Source: Oscillibacter sp. MSJ-31 (GTDB taxonomy: Bacteria > Bacillota > Clostridia > Oscillospirales > Oscillospiraceae). From it: DNA of 40,435 bases. The notes below the pieces were generated by a model. The model saw only the letters and a list, made by a program, of their open reading frames with translations. It had not been told where the DNA came from and did not search any database. The first letter of the stretch is position 1, and the number at the start of each line of letters is the position of its first letter. The stretch covers positions 1 to 40,435 of the forward strand of contig NZ_JAHLPT010000021.1 of assembly GCF_018918025.1 (NCBI RefSeq). The letters are read 5' to 3'. Shown in pieces: positions 7,244-13,329 of this stretch. The position numbers and the translations under genes are program-made.

Positions 7244-8902
7244 ATGCAGGTATCATCCTATCTGAAAAACGCGCGGCGCTCCATGCGGCATAAGCTCATC
7301 GGCTACATGATCGTGCTGGCGGTGCTGCTGGTTGCGGCGCTTTATGCGGGACTCACCCTGTTTGGCCGGTTGAGCAGTCCCAAGGCCGAGATTAAAAAGG
7401 CGCTGGATCTCCAAATGGAGATCTTTCAGAACGATATGGAATCCCTGTGGCACAATGTCTCCGTTATGAGCATCCTTCTTTCCGAGGATATGACCGCGCT
7501 GCTGGAGGACACGCTGCAGCAGCAGGGCATCTCCTTTGAGGAGTTGGACGGGAATGTGGAGGCGACCAAAGCGGTAGAGGACGCTATGCTGGAGCCGCTG
7601 AGCCAGTACGTCCGGCAGGCGGACTGCTCCGGCGCGTTCGTCGTTTTGGAGAGCTCCATGAGCGACGGGGATACGCCAGACGCCCGCAGCGGCCTCTATG
7701 TGCAAAGGGCAAACGCGGGGCGTGTGACCAATAACCTACTGCTGTTCCGGGGCATCGCCAGCGTGGGCAAAGCGCACAATGTCATGCCGCACCGGAAGTG
7801 GGCGCAGGAGTTTCATATTGCGCAGTTCCCCAATTACGCGGAGCATACCGTACAGGCTGCCGCCCCGATTGCCGATTCCCGCCGCACCACAGACCCGCTC
7901 ACGCTGCCGGGGACCTCGGAAAAGGCAATCCTGCTGACGATCCCCATGATCGGGGCAGACGGCACGGTCTATGGAATGTGCGGCTTCTCCATCAATCAGT
8001 CCTACTTTTCCGCGTGCTATGACCAGCCCTCCAACCTCAGCCGCCTCGCCTGCCTGCTGACCACGGAGAGCGGTGATACCTTGGATGCGGGAGCGGCCCT
8101 GATGACCTATACGGAGGAAGGCTTCTGCTATGTTCCTCCGGAAACACTCACCGTTAAACCCATGAGCGACGGTCTTGTATCCTTGAACGGCGACGGTTTT
8201 TCCTTTGTCGGCATGGTAGAAAATCTTTCCACGGCAAAGGGCGATGGAGCGCCCCACACGCTGGCGGTGCTGATCCCGAAGGAGGATTACAATCTCGCTG
8301 TAGCCAAAAATATTATGCAGACGGTGTTGCTTTCGGCGCTGCTGCTGTTCTGCGCCATCGTTTGCTGTCTGTATCTGGCGCGCCGGTATCTTGCTCCGGT
8401 GCATCGGGATCTGGAGCGGCTGCGGGACGAGGACCGCGGCGGCGAGCAGATGGCGTTTGCTGATTTTGAACCGATCTCCGCCACACTGCAGGCGCAGGAT
8501 CGGGAACATGAGAAGATCATCACCACGCTGGAGCAAGAAAAGCAGACCGTGCAGGAGCAGGCCGTGCAGCTTTTGGATAAGAATGAGGCGCTGCAAGGGC
8601 AGTTTGAAGCGGCCCAGGCCGACGCCCAGCGGCTGGCCTACTCCCGAAAATCTGAAATTGATCCGGCGACCTATGAGATGTTCCTGGTCGGCTATGATAT
8701 GCTGACGCCGACGGAACGGGAGATTTTGGACGCCCTGGCCGATGGCAGCAGCCCCCGCGAGCTTTCCGAACAAAGAAACTGCTCGGAGAGCACCATCGCC
8801 ACACACCGCAAAAACATTTACAGAAAGCTGGACATCCACAAAGCCTATCAGCTCAAGATCTGCATCGCGCTTCTGCGTCAGGAGCGAGAAGCACAAAACT
8901 GA
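7244..8902 (+). CDS. Membrane-anchored LuxR-family regulator with extracellular sensor domain (copy 2)
   Basis: 552 aa; ATG 7244 after GGCAGGTGAAGG. Seen: TM1 about 18-40, extracellular segment about 41-350 (CSGAFVVLESS, GMCGFSINQSYF), TM2 about 355-380, a Gln/Glu-rich coiled coil about 415-465, and a LuxR/GerE HTH about 485-545 (LTPTEREILDALADG, then STIATHRKNIYRKLD). The order matches the copy at 480-2099, but this copy has a much clearer coiled-coil linker that could transmit a signal or dimerise the HTH. A transmembrane LuxR protein is an uncommon design. The pairing with an orphan binding lipoprotein in both copies argues for a two-protein signalling module. Confidence 0.85.
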   Translation: MQVSSYLKNARRSMRHKLIGYMIVLAVLLVAALYAGLTLFGRLSSPKAEIKKALDLQMEIFQNDMESLWHNVSVMSILLSEDMTALLEDTLQQQGISFEELDGNVEATKAVEDAMLEPLSQYVRQADCSGAFVVLESSMSDGDTPDARSGLYVQRANAGRVTNNLLLFRGIASVGKAHNVMPHRKWAQEFHIAQFPNYAEHTVQAAAPIADSRRTTDPLTLPGTSEKAILLTIPMIGADGTVYGMCGFSINQSYFSACYDQPSNLSRLACLLTTESGDTLDAGAALMTYTEEGFCYVPPETLTVKPMSDGLVSLNGDGFSFVGMVENLSTAKGDGAPHTLAVLIPKEDYNLAVAKNIMQTVLLSALLLFCAIVCCLYLARRYLAPVHRDLERLRDEDRGGEQMAFADFEPISATLQAQDREHEKIITTLEQEKQTVQEQAVQLLDKNEALQGQFEAAQADAQRLAYSRKSEIDPATYEMFLVGYDMLTPTEREILDALADGSSPRELSEQRNCSESTIATHRKNIYRKLDIHKAYQLKICIALLRQEREAQN

Positions 8903-8911
8903 ACAAGAAAC

Positions 8912-8951
8912 AAGCCGCCCCTGTCAAGCGTTGAGCCTGACGGGGGCGGCT
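8912..8951. terminator. Hairpin after LuxR copy 2 and the opposing peptidase gene
   Basis: GCCGCCCC and GGGGGCGGC with flanking TGTCA/TGACG make a long GC-rich stem between two convergent genes. AA and TT flank it but there is no long T-run, so it is a probable bidirectional terminator. Confidence 0.6.
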
Positions 8952-8958
8952 TCAGATG

Positions 8959-9585
8959 TCAGCCGCTCCAGTTGTTTTTCTCCAGTGCCTCAAAGTAGGC
9001 CCAGGTCTGCGGTGCGGCATTCCGAAAGGTTTCCATGCGTTTTTCGCTGCCGCTGTATGCGATCCAGTAGTCAAAGCTGTCTGCGAAGTATTCCCTGGCG
9101 TTGGTTTTGGCGTAATCCCGCAGCCCGGAGTTCTGCGCCTCCGCCAGATATAGCTGCTCATGCTCCGTAGGGATTCCCAGCGTCCAATCCAGATAATGTC
9201 CGAATTCATGGAGCGCCGCACTGGCTTCCGAGATGTAGATGGTTTTCTGGCTGTAGTCGGTGGCTCCAATGCGGCTCATGTTCAGTTTCTTGCTGAGGCC
9301 GCCCATGTAGTCGAAGTCGATGCAATATGCCCAGCCGGCGGCGTTGAAGGCGGCAAGCACCGGCTCCGGCACCTGCCGCAGCGCCAGCAGGTAGTCATTG
9401 ATGTTGACGCCTGCCGCGTTCACTAACGTCACCGGAGCTGCCGGGGCTGTCACGGCGAAGGCTCTGGTCAGGATTGCGTGAAGGAGCATGGCAGCGTCCC
9501 TGCGGGTGATGATCTCGTTTGCATCATCCTCCTCGCCGCAGAGTTGAAGCTCTTTCCCGATGCGGATTCGAAAACCGAAAATCAA
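8959..9585 (-). CDS. Lethal-factor-type zinc metallopeptidase, N-terminally truncated
   Basis: The frame is 208 codons from a possible ATG at 9585, but the first 20 or so residues (IFGFRIRIG) are RepA-derived repeat sequence, so the native start is lost. The catalytic signature LHEFGHYLDW (His126, Glu127, His130) and a downstream NAREYFADSF (Glu165) match the HExxH plus distal Glu pattern of the anthrax lethal factor/Pro-Pro endopeptidase clan. Residues 22-42 (ANEIITRRDAAMLLHAIL) look like the end of an SLH repeat, so the ancestor was probably a secreted, wall-anchored protease. No signal peptide remains. Probably not secreted now; treat as a decayed gene whose catalytic domain is intact. Confidence 0.65.
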   Translation of the reverse strand: MIFGFRIRIGKELQLCGEEDDANEIITRRDAAMLLHAILTRAFAVTAPAAPVTLVNAAGVNINDYLLALRQVPEPVLAAFNAAGWAYCIDFDYMGGLSKKLNMSRIGATDYSQKTIYISEASAALHEFGHYLDWTLGIPTEHEQLYLAEAQNSGLRDYAKTNAREYFADSFDYWIAYSGSEKRMETFRNAAPQTWAYFEALEKNNWSG

Positions 9586-9667
9586 GACTTTCGAAAATCG
9601 AAAGTCACAGAAGCGCAGACTCCGGCCACATCTATGATTTTCGAAAATCGAAAGTCTGGACTTTCGA
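9586..9667. repeat. Four 9-mers (GACTTTCGA / TCGAAAGTC) in alternating orientation
   Basis: GACTTTCGA at 9586 and 9659 and its complement TCGAAAGTC at 9598 and 9648 form two inverted pairs. In RepA_N initiators of integrative elements a linker repeat coding for FGKS-like residues commonly sits at this point, which explains the repeats as former coding sequence rather than iterons; the iteron alternative is not excluded. Confidence 0.6.
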
Positions 9668-9672
9668 TTTGT

Positions 9673-10044
9673 TCAGGATATATCGCCAGCAAAGTCTTTC
9701 ACATAAATGATAGCCAGTTTTCCAAGTCCTTGCCGCTTTCGTTCAATCAAACCAATACCTTTCTCGCTGTCCAATTCTGCGAATAGGCGCACCGCCTTTT
9801 CAGAGCGACAGCGCAAGGTTTCCATGACTTCTTCTACCGTAAAAATGATAAAGACACGATTTTGGTCGTCAACCCAACCGTTCCGATAGGACAACTCCAT
9901 GCGATCAAGCAGCAGTCCATACAATAGCTTTGCATCAGAGGAAACGCCATCAAACCGACTATCGGTGATTAGCAGTTTTGGAATGCGAAAGAAAGCGTAT
10001 TGTTCACTGGCGCGACCGTAGTAATAGGGAAAACTCAATGGCAT
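9673..10044 (-). pseudogene. RepA_N-type replication initiator, 5' portion only
   Basis: Starting at ATG 10044 (GAGGTGG seven bases upstream; an in-frame GTG at 10056 is less likely), 123 residues remain. Recognisable family segments: SFPYYYGRASEQYAFFRIPK, SSDAKLLYGLLLDRMELS, NRVFIIFTVEEVMETLRCRS, GLIERKRQGLGKLAIIYV. Full-length homologues run to about 280-340 residues. Here a stop follows GDIS and the linker repeats continue in a different frame into the peptidase ORF. These initiators serve plasmids and integrative-conjugative elements, so this marks one side of a collapsed element. Confidence 0.8.
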
Positions 10045-10061
10045 TAGATTCACCACCTCTT

Positions 10062-10114
10062 CCTACATAAGCAAATGGAGCATACATGATGTATGCTCCA
10101 TTTGCTTATGTAGG
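10062..10114. repeat. Perfect 25-bp inverted repeat upstream of repA remnant
   Basis: The arms at 10062-10086 and 10090-10114 are exactly complementary (starting CCTACATAAGCAAATGGAGC) around a 3-nt TGA loop. It lies 18 bp before the repA start codon. A perfect arm this long next to a replication gene could be a replication-control hairpin, a recombination site or an attenuator. Confidence 0.8.
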
Positions 10115-10260
10115 CAACAGAATATGTGTGTTATACAATATACCCAAGTGACGATTATAGCTGTCGATCCGCATATTACCAGACAGGGTTTCTTCACTAT
10201 CTTTTGGATTAATATTTAGGGAAGATATGGGGCAGAGAAAAGCTCCTTGTGCCTTTGAAC

Positions 10261-10422
10261 CACACGTTAAAGAAATACTACACCCAGTCCGAGGAGCAGG
10301 ACGATCTCATCTCCATCGGCACCATCGGGCTCATCAAGGGCATTTCGACCTTCAAGCCCGAGAAGGGCGCGCGCCTTGCGACCTACGCCGCCCGCTGCGT
10401 AGAGAATGCTATGCTAGCATAG
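10261..10422 (+). pseudogene. Fragment of sporulation sigma factor (SigK/SigE-like, region 2)
   Basis: One frame reads LKKYYTQSEEQDDLISIGTI, then GLIKGISTFKPEKGARLATY and AARCVEN. This is the core-binding region 2 of mother-cell sigma factors. Upstream and downstream sequence is unrelated, and the frame stops 15 bases after CVEN. Only about 46 residues of about 230 remain, so it cannot be functional. The last conserved residues (VEN) end at AATG, 10405-10408, followed at once by the palindrome at 10408-10423. The ORF annotated in another frame through this stretch is a shadow. Confidence 0.75.
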
Positions 10423-10423
10423 C
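10408..10423. repeat. 16-bp palindrome at the sigK breakpoint
   Basis: GCTATGCTAGCATAGC is a perfect palindrome that begins exactly where similarity to sigK ends. It is a candidate recombination or protein-binding site left by the rearrangement. Confidence 0.6.
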
Positions 10424-10571
10424 GGAACAATCGGCGTTTGAAGTAGCGGAACAGACTCCTTTTGATGCAAAATGGCGTCTGCTAGCGCAAGTAGAAGTCC
10501 GCTGCTTCATTCTGATTTCCAATATATCAGGTTCAGTAAAAGTAGCCCCGCTGCAAATTCTTCAATTTCCG

Positions 10572-11033
10572 GTGATACTGCCGCACAAGTTTCAGGATGC
10601 AGAAAAGTTCAATCTTCAGTTCTCGGACTTCTCAGAAATTAGCGAAACGGCGGACAAGCTCCGCTGGCTTCGATATCAGAAAGGACTGCGGCAGAGAGAC
10701 GTTGCAGACTACGCCGGGATAGACCGGAGCACCTATGTCCACTATGAAGAATACGGCAAAGACCTCTATCCGCCAGAGCACATGGAGAAAATTGCACAGC
10801 TTTTTGATGCCCCGGTTGAAAGATTTCTGGATGACTACAATCTCTTTCTGAGAAATGACCAGGGAGCGAAGATCAAGACAATTCGAATGAAACTGGGACT
10901 GACGCAGAGAGAATATGCGGACAAGCTGGGAGTCAGCCTTAGCAGTCTCAAGCAGTGGGAACAAAACCGCGAGCAGATATTCAAATCCACGTGGGAGAAA
11001 TATTTCAAGCAGAGCCTTGAAAGCTGCAAATAA
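10572..11033 (+). CDS. Tandem helix-turn-helix (XRE-like) DNA-binding protein
   Basis: The reading frame is open from far upstream, but the upstream part is sigK in another frame. The GTG at 10572 is the nearest plausible start and has no clear Shine-Dalgarno site, so the start is uncertain. From about 10620 the chain has two HTH units: LRWLRYQKGLRQRDVADYAG with IDRSTYVHYE, and KTIRMKLGLTQREYADKLGV with SLSSLKQWEQ. They are separated by a linker including MEKIAQLFDAPVERFLDDY. About 153 aa. Such regulators are common cargo of integrative elements. It may itself be a 5'-truncated gene placed behind the sigK fragment. Confidence 0.6.
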   Translation: MILPHKFQDAEKFNLQFSDFSEISETADKLRWLRYQKGLRQRDVADYAGIDRSTYVHYEEYGKDLYPPEHMEKIAQLFDAPVERFLDDYNLFLRNDQGAKIKTIRMKLGLTQREYADKLGVSLSSLKQWEQNREQIFKSTWEKYFKQSLESCK

Positions 11034-11076
11034 GTCCGATAGAATTATTACAGAATCATTCAGGCGACGCTGACAC

Positions 11077-11280
11077 ATGATTATTAAATCTTCAACCGCG
11101 TTGCGCAACAACTACGGCATGATCTCTGATCTGGCGCATAAAGAAGCTGAACAGCGTGAGGAAACCTTGAAGCTGCGCGCAAAGCTGGAGGCAGCAGAGG
11201 CCGCCCGGCTTTCCGGTGCGCCCGCCTACACACTGGAGGAATCCAGAAAGCGGATGGAGGCGATCTATCAGCGTGACTGA
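11077..11280 (+). CDS. Phd/YefM-type antitoxin with internal deletion, no toxin partner
   Basis: 67 aa. The N-terminus MIIKSSTALRNNYGMISDLA and C-terminus LEAAEAARLSGAPAYTLEES match the short Phd/YefM antitoxins of Clostridia. The central beta-hairpin segment (the part usually reading like PIYITKNGEGDLVVMS) is missing in frame: SDLAHKEAE runs directly into QREETLKLRA. About 20 residues are lost. No toxin ORF follows; a terminator and unrelated minus-strand ORFs come next. No clear Shine-Dalgarno site. Probably a relic. Confidence 0.65.
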   Translation: MIIKSSTALRNNYGMISDLAHKEAEQREETLKLRAKLEAAEAARLSGAPAYTLEESRKRMEAIYQRD

Positions 11281-11361
11281 CCTTGCGCTCAGCGGGAGCT
11301 TGAAGCAATCGCGTAGCTCTATATGACCCTTGTAGGGTCAAACTCAGCAATAAGCATATGC

Positions 11362-11402
11362 AAAACGTGCAGACCGGCGTTCAATGCCGGTCTGCACGTT
11401 TG
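11362..11402 (-). terminator. Strong hairpin terminator
   Basis: AAACGTGCAGACCGGC and GCCGGTCTGCACGTTT form a 16-bp stem around GTTCAAT. It lies 9 bp past the stop of the small minus-strand gene (11411) and ends TTTTGC on that strand; it also follows the plus-strand antitoxin, so it may act both ways. Confidence 0.75.
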
Positions 11403-11410
11403 CGTATGTA

Positions 11411-11587
11411 TCATTTCTGCGCCTTCAGGTGCTTTGACGCTGCGTCCACCAGTTCCAGCTTCTGCTCCGTGGAACAGGGCAGCTTCTGGACATTTTTCAG
11501 CACCTGCTCGGACTGAAACTTTGCCAGCTCCTGTGCCAGCTCCTGCTTTGCCTGCTGTGACTTAGGAAAAATCAGAAATACTTCCAT
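11411..11587 (-). CDS. Small hypothetical protein, 58 aa
   Basis: ATG 11587 is preceded by GGAAAGGAGGGCAGCG, a strong ribosome-binding site, and the frame is followed by a strong terminator. The product starts MEVFLIFPKSQQAKQELAQE and is rich in Gln, Lys, Glu and Leu, predicted mostly helical with a single Cys. No family recognised. The quality of the initiation site and the terminator make it a believable gene, probably accessory cargo of the decayed element. Confidence 0.6.
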   Translation of the reverse strand: MEVFLIFPKSQQAKQELAQELAKFQSEQVLKNVQKLPCSTEQKLELVDAASKHLKAQK

Positions 11588-11675
11588 CGCTGCCCTCCTT
11601 TCCAGAGCATTTGCCGCTTCAATCTATGCGTGATTTCCAATGCGTATGTAGACGGTTTGCACACTGCACACGGTC

Positions 11676-11795
11676 TCAAGTCTGCGCATCGGGCACTTCT
11701 TCCTTGACGATCAGTTTGGCGTCCGCTGGGTAATTCAGCGTGATGAGGGCAGGCTTGCCCAAACCCTGCTCGCGGCGGATAATCAGACCGCTGTA
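11676..11795 (-). pseudogene. C-terminal fragment of an unidentified protein
   Basis: Thirty-nine codons (YSGLIIRREQGLGKPALITL, ending EEVPDAQT) with natural-looking codon usage end in TGA at 11676. There is no start, and the recognisable part begins exactly at 11795, where the integrase fragment on the other strand also begins. RREQGLGKPALI resembles the RKRQGLGKLAII stretch of RepA, so it may be another replication-protein remnant; this is weak evidence. Confidence 0.4.
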
Positions 11796-11929
11796 TGGCA
11801 AATGCCGGAATGAACCCAAAAGCATTACAGTACATTATGGGACATTCCAACATTACTATGACGCTGAACTATTACGCACACTCTACTTTTGATAGCGCAA
11901 AAGCTGAAATGCTGCGGATAGCAGCTTAG
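11795..11929 (+). pseudogene. Tyrosine recombinase (integrase) C-terminus
   Basis: Forty-four residues: MANAGMNPKALQYIMGHSNI, then TMTLNYYAHSTFDSAKAEML and RIAA. This is the end of phage/ICE-type tyrosine integrases: the GH of the H/W box and the catalytic Tyr in LNYYAH are present, and everything N-terminal (including the RHxR part) is missing. It is cut at 11795 against an oppositely oriented fragment. Confidence 0.8.
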
Positions 11930-12237
11930 TAGTAAATCAAGGTTTTACTACTTCTTTACTACTTTTGAAAGCAAAAACCTAAGCGGATATAAAAATATAT
12001 GTGAGTTTCTTCTGATACGAAAAATGCCGGAAAAGCCTGTAAATACGGGCTATACCGGCATATAAGAACTTCTAAAAAGATAATCAAAATTCATATCTAA
12101 TTTTAAGAATAAAATTTGTGATGCTCATTCCGTTATTGACGAATAGGAAAATATCAAATACATTTTGTATTATAAAACAAACGTAAAATATACAGGGAGA
12201 CAACAAACGAAATTAGGCGAGCAATCTATAGTATACA
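11930..12237. other. AT-rich non-coding stretch downstream of the integrase fragment
   Basis: No credible gene. It starts with repeats of the form TTACTACTT (three near copies, 11951-11974), which is where an attachment site would be expected behind an integrase. A hairpin follows with arms ATGCCGG (12024-12030) and CCGGCAT (12055-12061). Base composition is far lower in GC than the chromosome on either side. Confidence 0.5.
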
Positions 12238-12266
12238 TTGACAATAGCTGGAAGTCAGTCTATACT
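12238..12266 (+). promoter_or_regulatory. Consensus sigma-A promoter without an obvious gene
   Basis: TTGACA (12238-12243), 17-bp spacer, TATACT (12261-12266). Downstream is only an 11-codon ORF (ATG 12285, after CTAAGG) and then the tRNA-Pro promoter. It could add transcripts to the tRNA or be the leftover promoter of a deleted gene. Confidence 0.6.
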
Positions 12267-12317
12267 CAAAACTAAGGAACTAAGGATGCAAAAAAGAAAA
12301 AAACTATGGGTGGGCTC

Positions 12318-12346
12318 TTGACAGCGCGCGGAAAAATCCTTATAAT
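12318..12346 (+). promoter_or_regulatory. Perfect consensus promoter of tRNA-Pro
   Basis: TTGACA (12318-12323), 17-bp spacer, TATAAT (12341-12346), ending 15 bp before the mature tRNA 5' end. An inverted near copy is at 13301-13329. Confidence 0.9.
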
Positions 12347-12361
12347 AGCCGTGTTGCACAT

Positions 12362-12437
12362 CCGGGTGTAGCGCAGTTGGTAGCGCGCATGGTTCGGGAC
12401 CATGAGGCCGTGGGTTCAAATCCCGCCACTCGGACCA
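12362..12437 (+). tRNA. tRNA-Pro(CGG)
   Basis: Complete cloverleaf of 76 nt with encoded CCA. The 7-bp acceptor CCGGGTG pairs with CACTCGG; the anticodon stem CATGG/CCATG holds the loop TTCGGGA, giving anticodon CGG; the T-arm contains GGGTTCAAATCCC. The 5' half and the promoter are repeated in inverted orientation at 13248-13331, and the similarity ends at the last base of the anticodon loop. Debris of integrative elements flanks it, consistent with use as an integration target. Confidence 0.95.
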
Positions 12438-12493
12438 TGCGGAGTATCATTAAAGGATCTGAAAAGTTCTTTTGATGATACTCCGCATTTTTT
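12438..12493 (+). terminator. Terminator of tRNA-Pro
   Basis: TGCGGAGTATCAT and ATGATACTCCGCA form a 13-bp stem with a long, partly self-complementary loop, followed by TTTTTT. Confidence 0.8.
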
Positions 12494-12503
12494 ATGCTCA
12501 ATT

Positions 12504-12629
12504 CTATATGGCAATCTGTGCGGGGGCGTAGCTGAGTGCTACGCCTTTTCTCGTTTCCATGATAATGTCGGCCTCCGGAATCTTCCGGCGATCCGGCGCA
12601 TCAAAGGCACCGATGCAGTTATAGTGAAT
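12504..12629 (-). pseudogene. C-terminal fragment, possibly of a serine recombinase
   Basis: Forty-one codons ending in TAG at 12504 read IHYNCIGAFDAPDRRKIPEA and DIIMETRKGVALSYAPAQIA. The pattern (aromatic beta-strand, then a RKGVALSYAPAQ tail) is reminiscent of the last residues of large serine recombinases of Tn4451-like elements. I cannot confirm this by eye. There is no start; its 5' limit coincides with the end of the ArdA-like segment. Confidence 0.35.
12524..12545 (+). terminator. Short terminator-like hairpin
   Basis: GGCGTAGC and GCTACGCC around TGAGT, then TTTTC. It sits inside the fragment above on the other strand, so it may be fortuitous. Confidence 0.4.
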
Positions 12630-13146
12630 GCTCCTTTCTCGGGTGCAGGCGCTCGCCCTCCAAGGATGAACGGTCTATGATCTCCTTGTAGGCCGCCATC
12701 TGCTCCCGGATATTCAATTTGGGATACGCAAAAATGCGGTATTCGGCAGGAATGTCCTCGATCCCGTGATAAACCTCCTTGAAGTCGCCGCTGCGGGTCA
12801 GATAGCCCGTGGGGGCGAAATGGCCGCCCTCGTTGATCCGCATATCCCGCCCGTAGGCTTCAAAATCGAAGTAGGGCAGCACATTATCCGGCACATCCAG
12901 CATTTCCATGGCCTCCACATAGATGCGCCCCAGCATTTCATCGTCGGTCACGCCGGGGTGCAGATCGTAGCAGTCCAGATGCGAAAGCTCCTCCATCGGA
13001 AGCTCAGATATATCGGCATATTTGCATACCGCTAAAAAACTTGTGCGGTAAGTCCTCAGTGTGACCTCTTTTGCACCAAGAGCCTTTCTTGAGTGCAGAA
13101 ATGCTTCATAAACCTGTGAAACCGTGCTTAATCTAATCTTTTTCAT
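12619..13146 (-). pseudogene. Chimeric ORF: integrase N-terminus fused in frame to ArdA C-terminus
   Basis: 175 codons from ATG 13146 (AAAGGAG upstream). Residues 1-57 (MKKIRLSTVSQVYEAFLHSR, ending MEELSH) look like the SAM-like core-binding domain of tyrosine recombinases. Residues 58-165 (LDCYDLHPGVTDDEMLGRIY, DFEAYGRDMRINEGGHF, IEDIPAEYRIFAYPKLNI) match the C-terminal half of antirestriction ArdA proteins. The integrase catalytic domain and the ArdA N-terminus are both absent, so a deletion joined two genes of one element in frame. The integrase start lies about 100 bp from the half tRNA-Pro, the usual place for an integrase next to its attachment site. The hybrid is translatable, but neither activity is expected. 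Confidence 0.7.
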
Positions 13147-13188
13147 GCGCGCATAGCTCCTTTGTTTTTTTCAAGAAACTAAGCGTGC

Positions 13189-13225
13189 AAAAAAAAGAAT
13201 CCATAAGCCAAAACTTAAGGATTCT
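13189..13225 (-). terminator. Terminator downstream of the inverted half tRNA
   Basis: On the minus strand AGAATCCTTAAG and CTTATGGATTCT (one mismatch) form the stem, followed by eight T. It is about 100 bp from the minus-strand promoter at 13301-13329, so it would close a short transcript. Confidence 0.7.
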
Positions 13226-13247
13226 AAGGAATTTGAAATTGGGCCGC

Positions 13248-13285
13248 TCCCGAACCATGCGCGCTACCAACTGCGCTACATCCGG
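13248..13285 (-). pseudogene. Truncated tRNA-Pro (5' half, ends in anticodon loop)
   Basis: Minus-strand copy of the first 38 nt of tRNA-Pro(CGG) with one difference (CCGGATG for CCGGGTG). It ends after TTCGGGA, the complete anticodon loop, and continues into unrelated GCGGCCC. It cannot fold to a tRNA. With its promoter it forms an 84-bp inverted repeat (three mismatches) of 12316-12399. Confidence 0.9.
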
Positions 13286-13300
13286 ATGTGCAACACAGCT

Positions 13301-13329
13301 GTTATAAGGATTTTTCCGCGCGCTGTCAA
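13301..13329 (-). promoter_or_regulatory. Promoter of the half tRNA-Pro
   Basis: TTGACA (13329-13324), 17-bp spacer, TATAAC (13306-13301). Identical to the complete tRNA promoter except for the last base of the -10 box. Confidence 0.8.

Noticed and set aside
9586-9667. Short repeats resembling a CRISPR or iteron array
   Set aside because: Only four 9-mers in alternating orientation with unequal spacing; they correspond to the linker codons of RepA_N initiators.
10227-10571. N-terminal extension of the HTH protein through the sigK region
   Set aside because: That part is the sigK fragment read in a wrong frame, so it is not native protein sequence.
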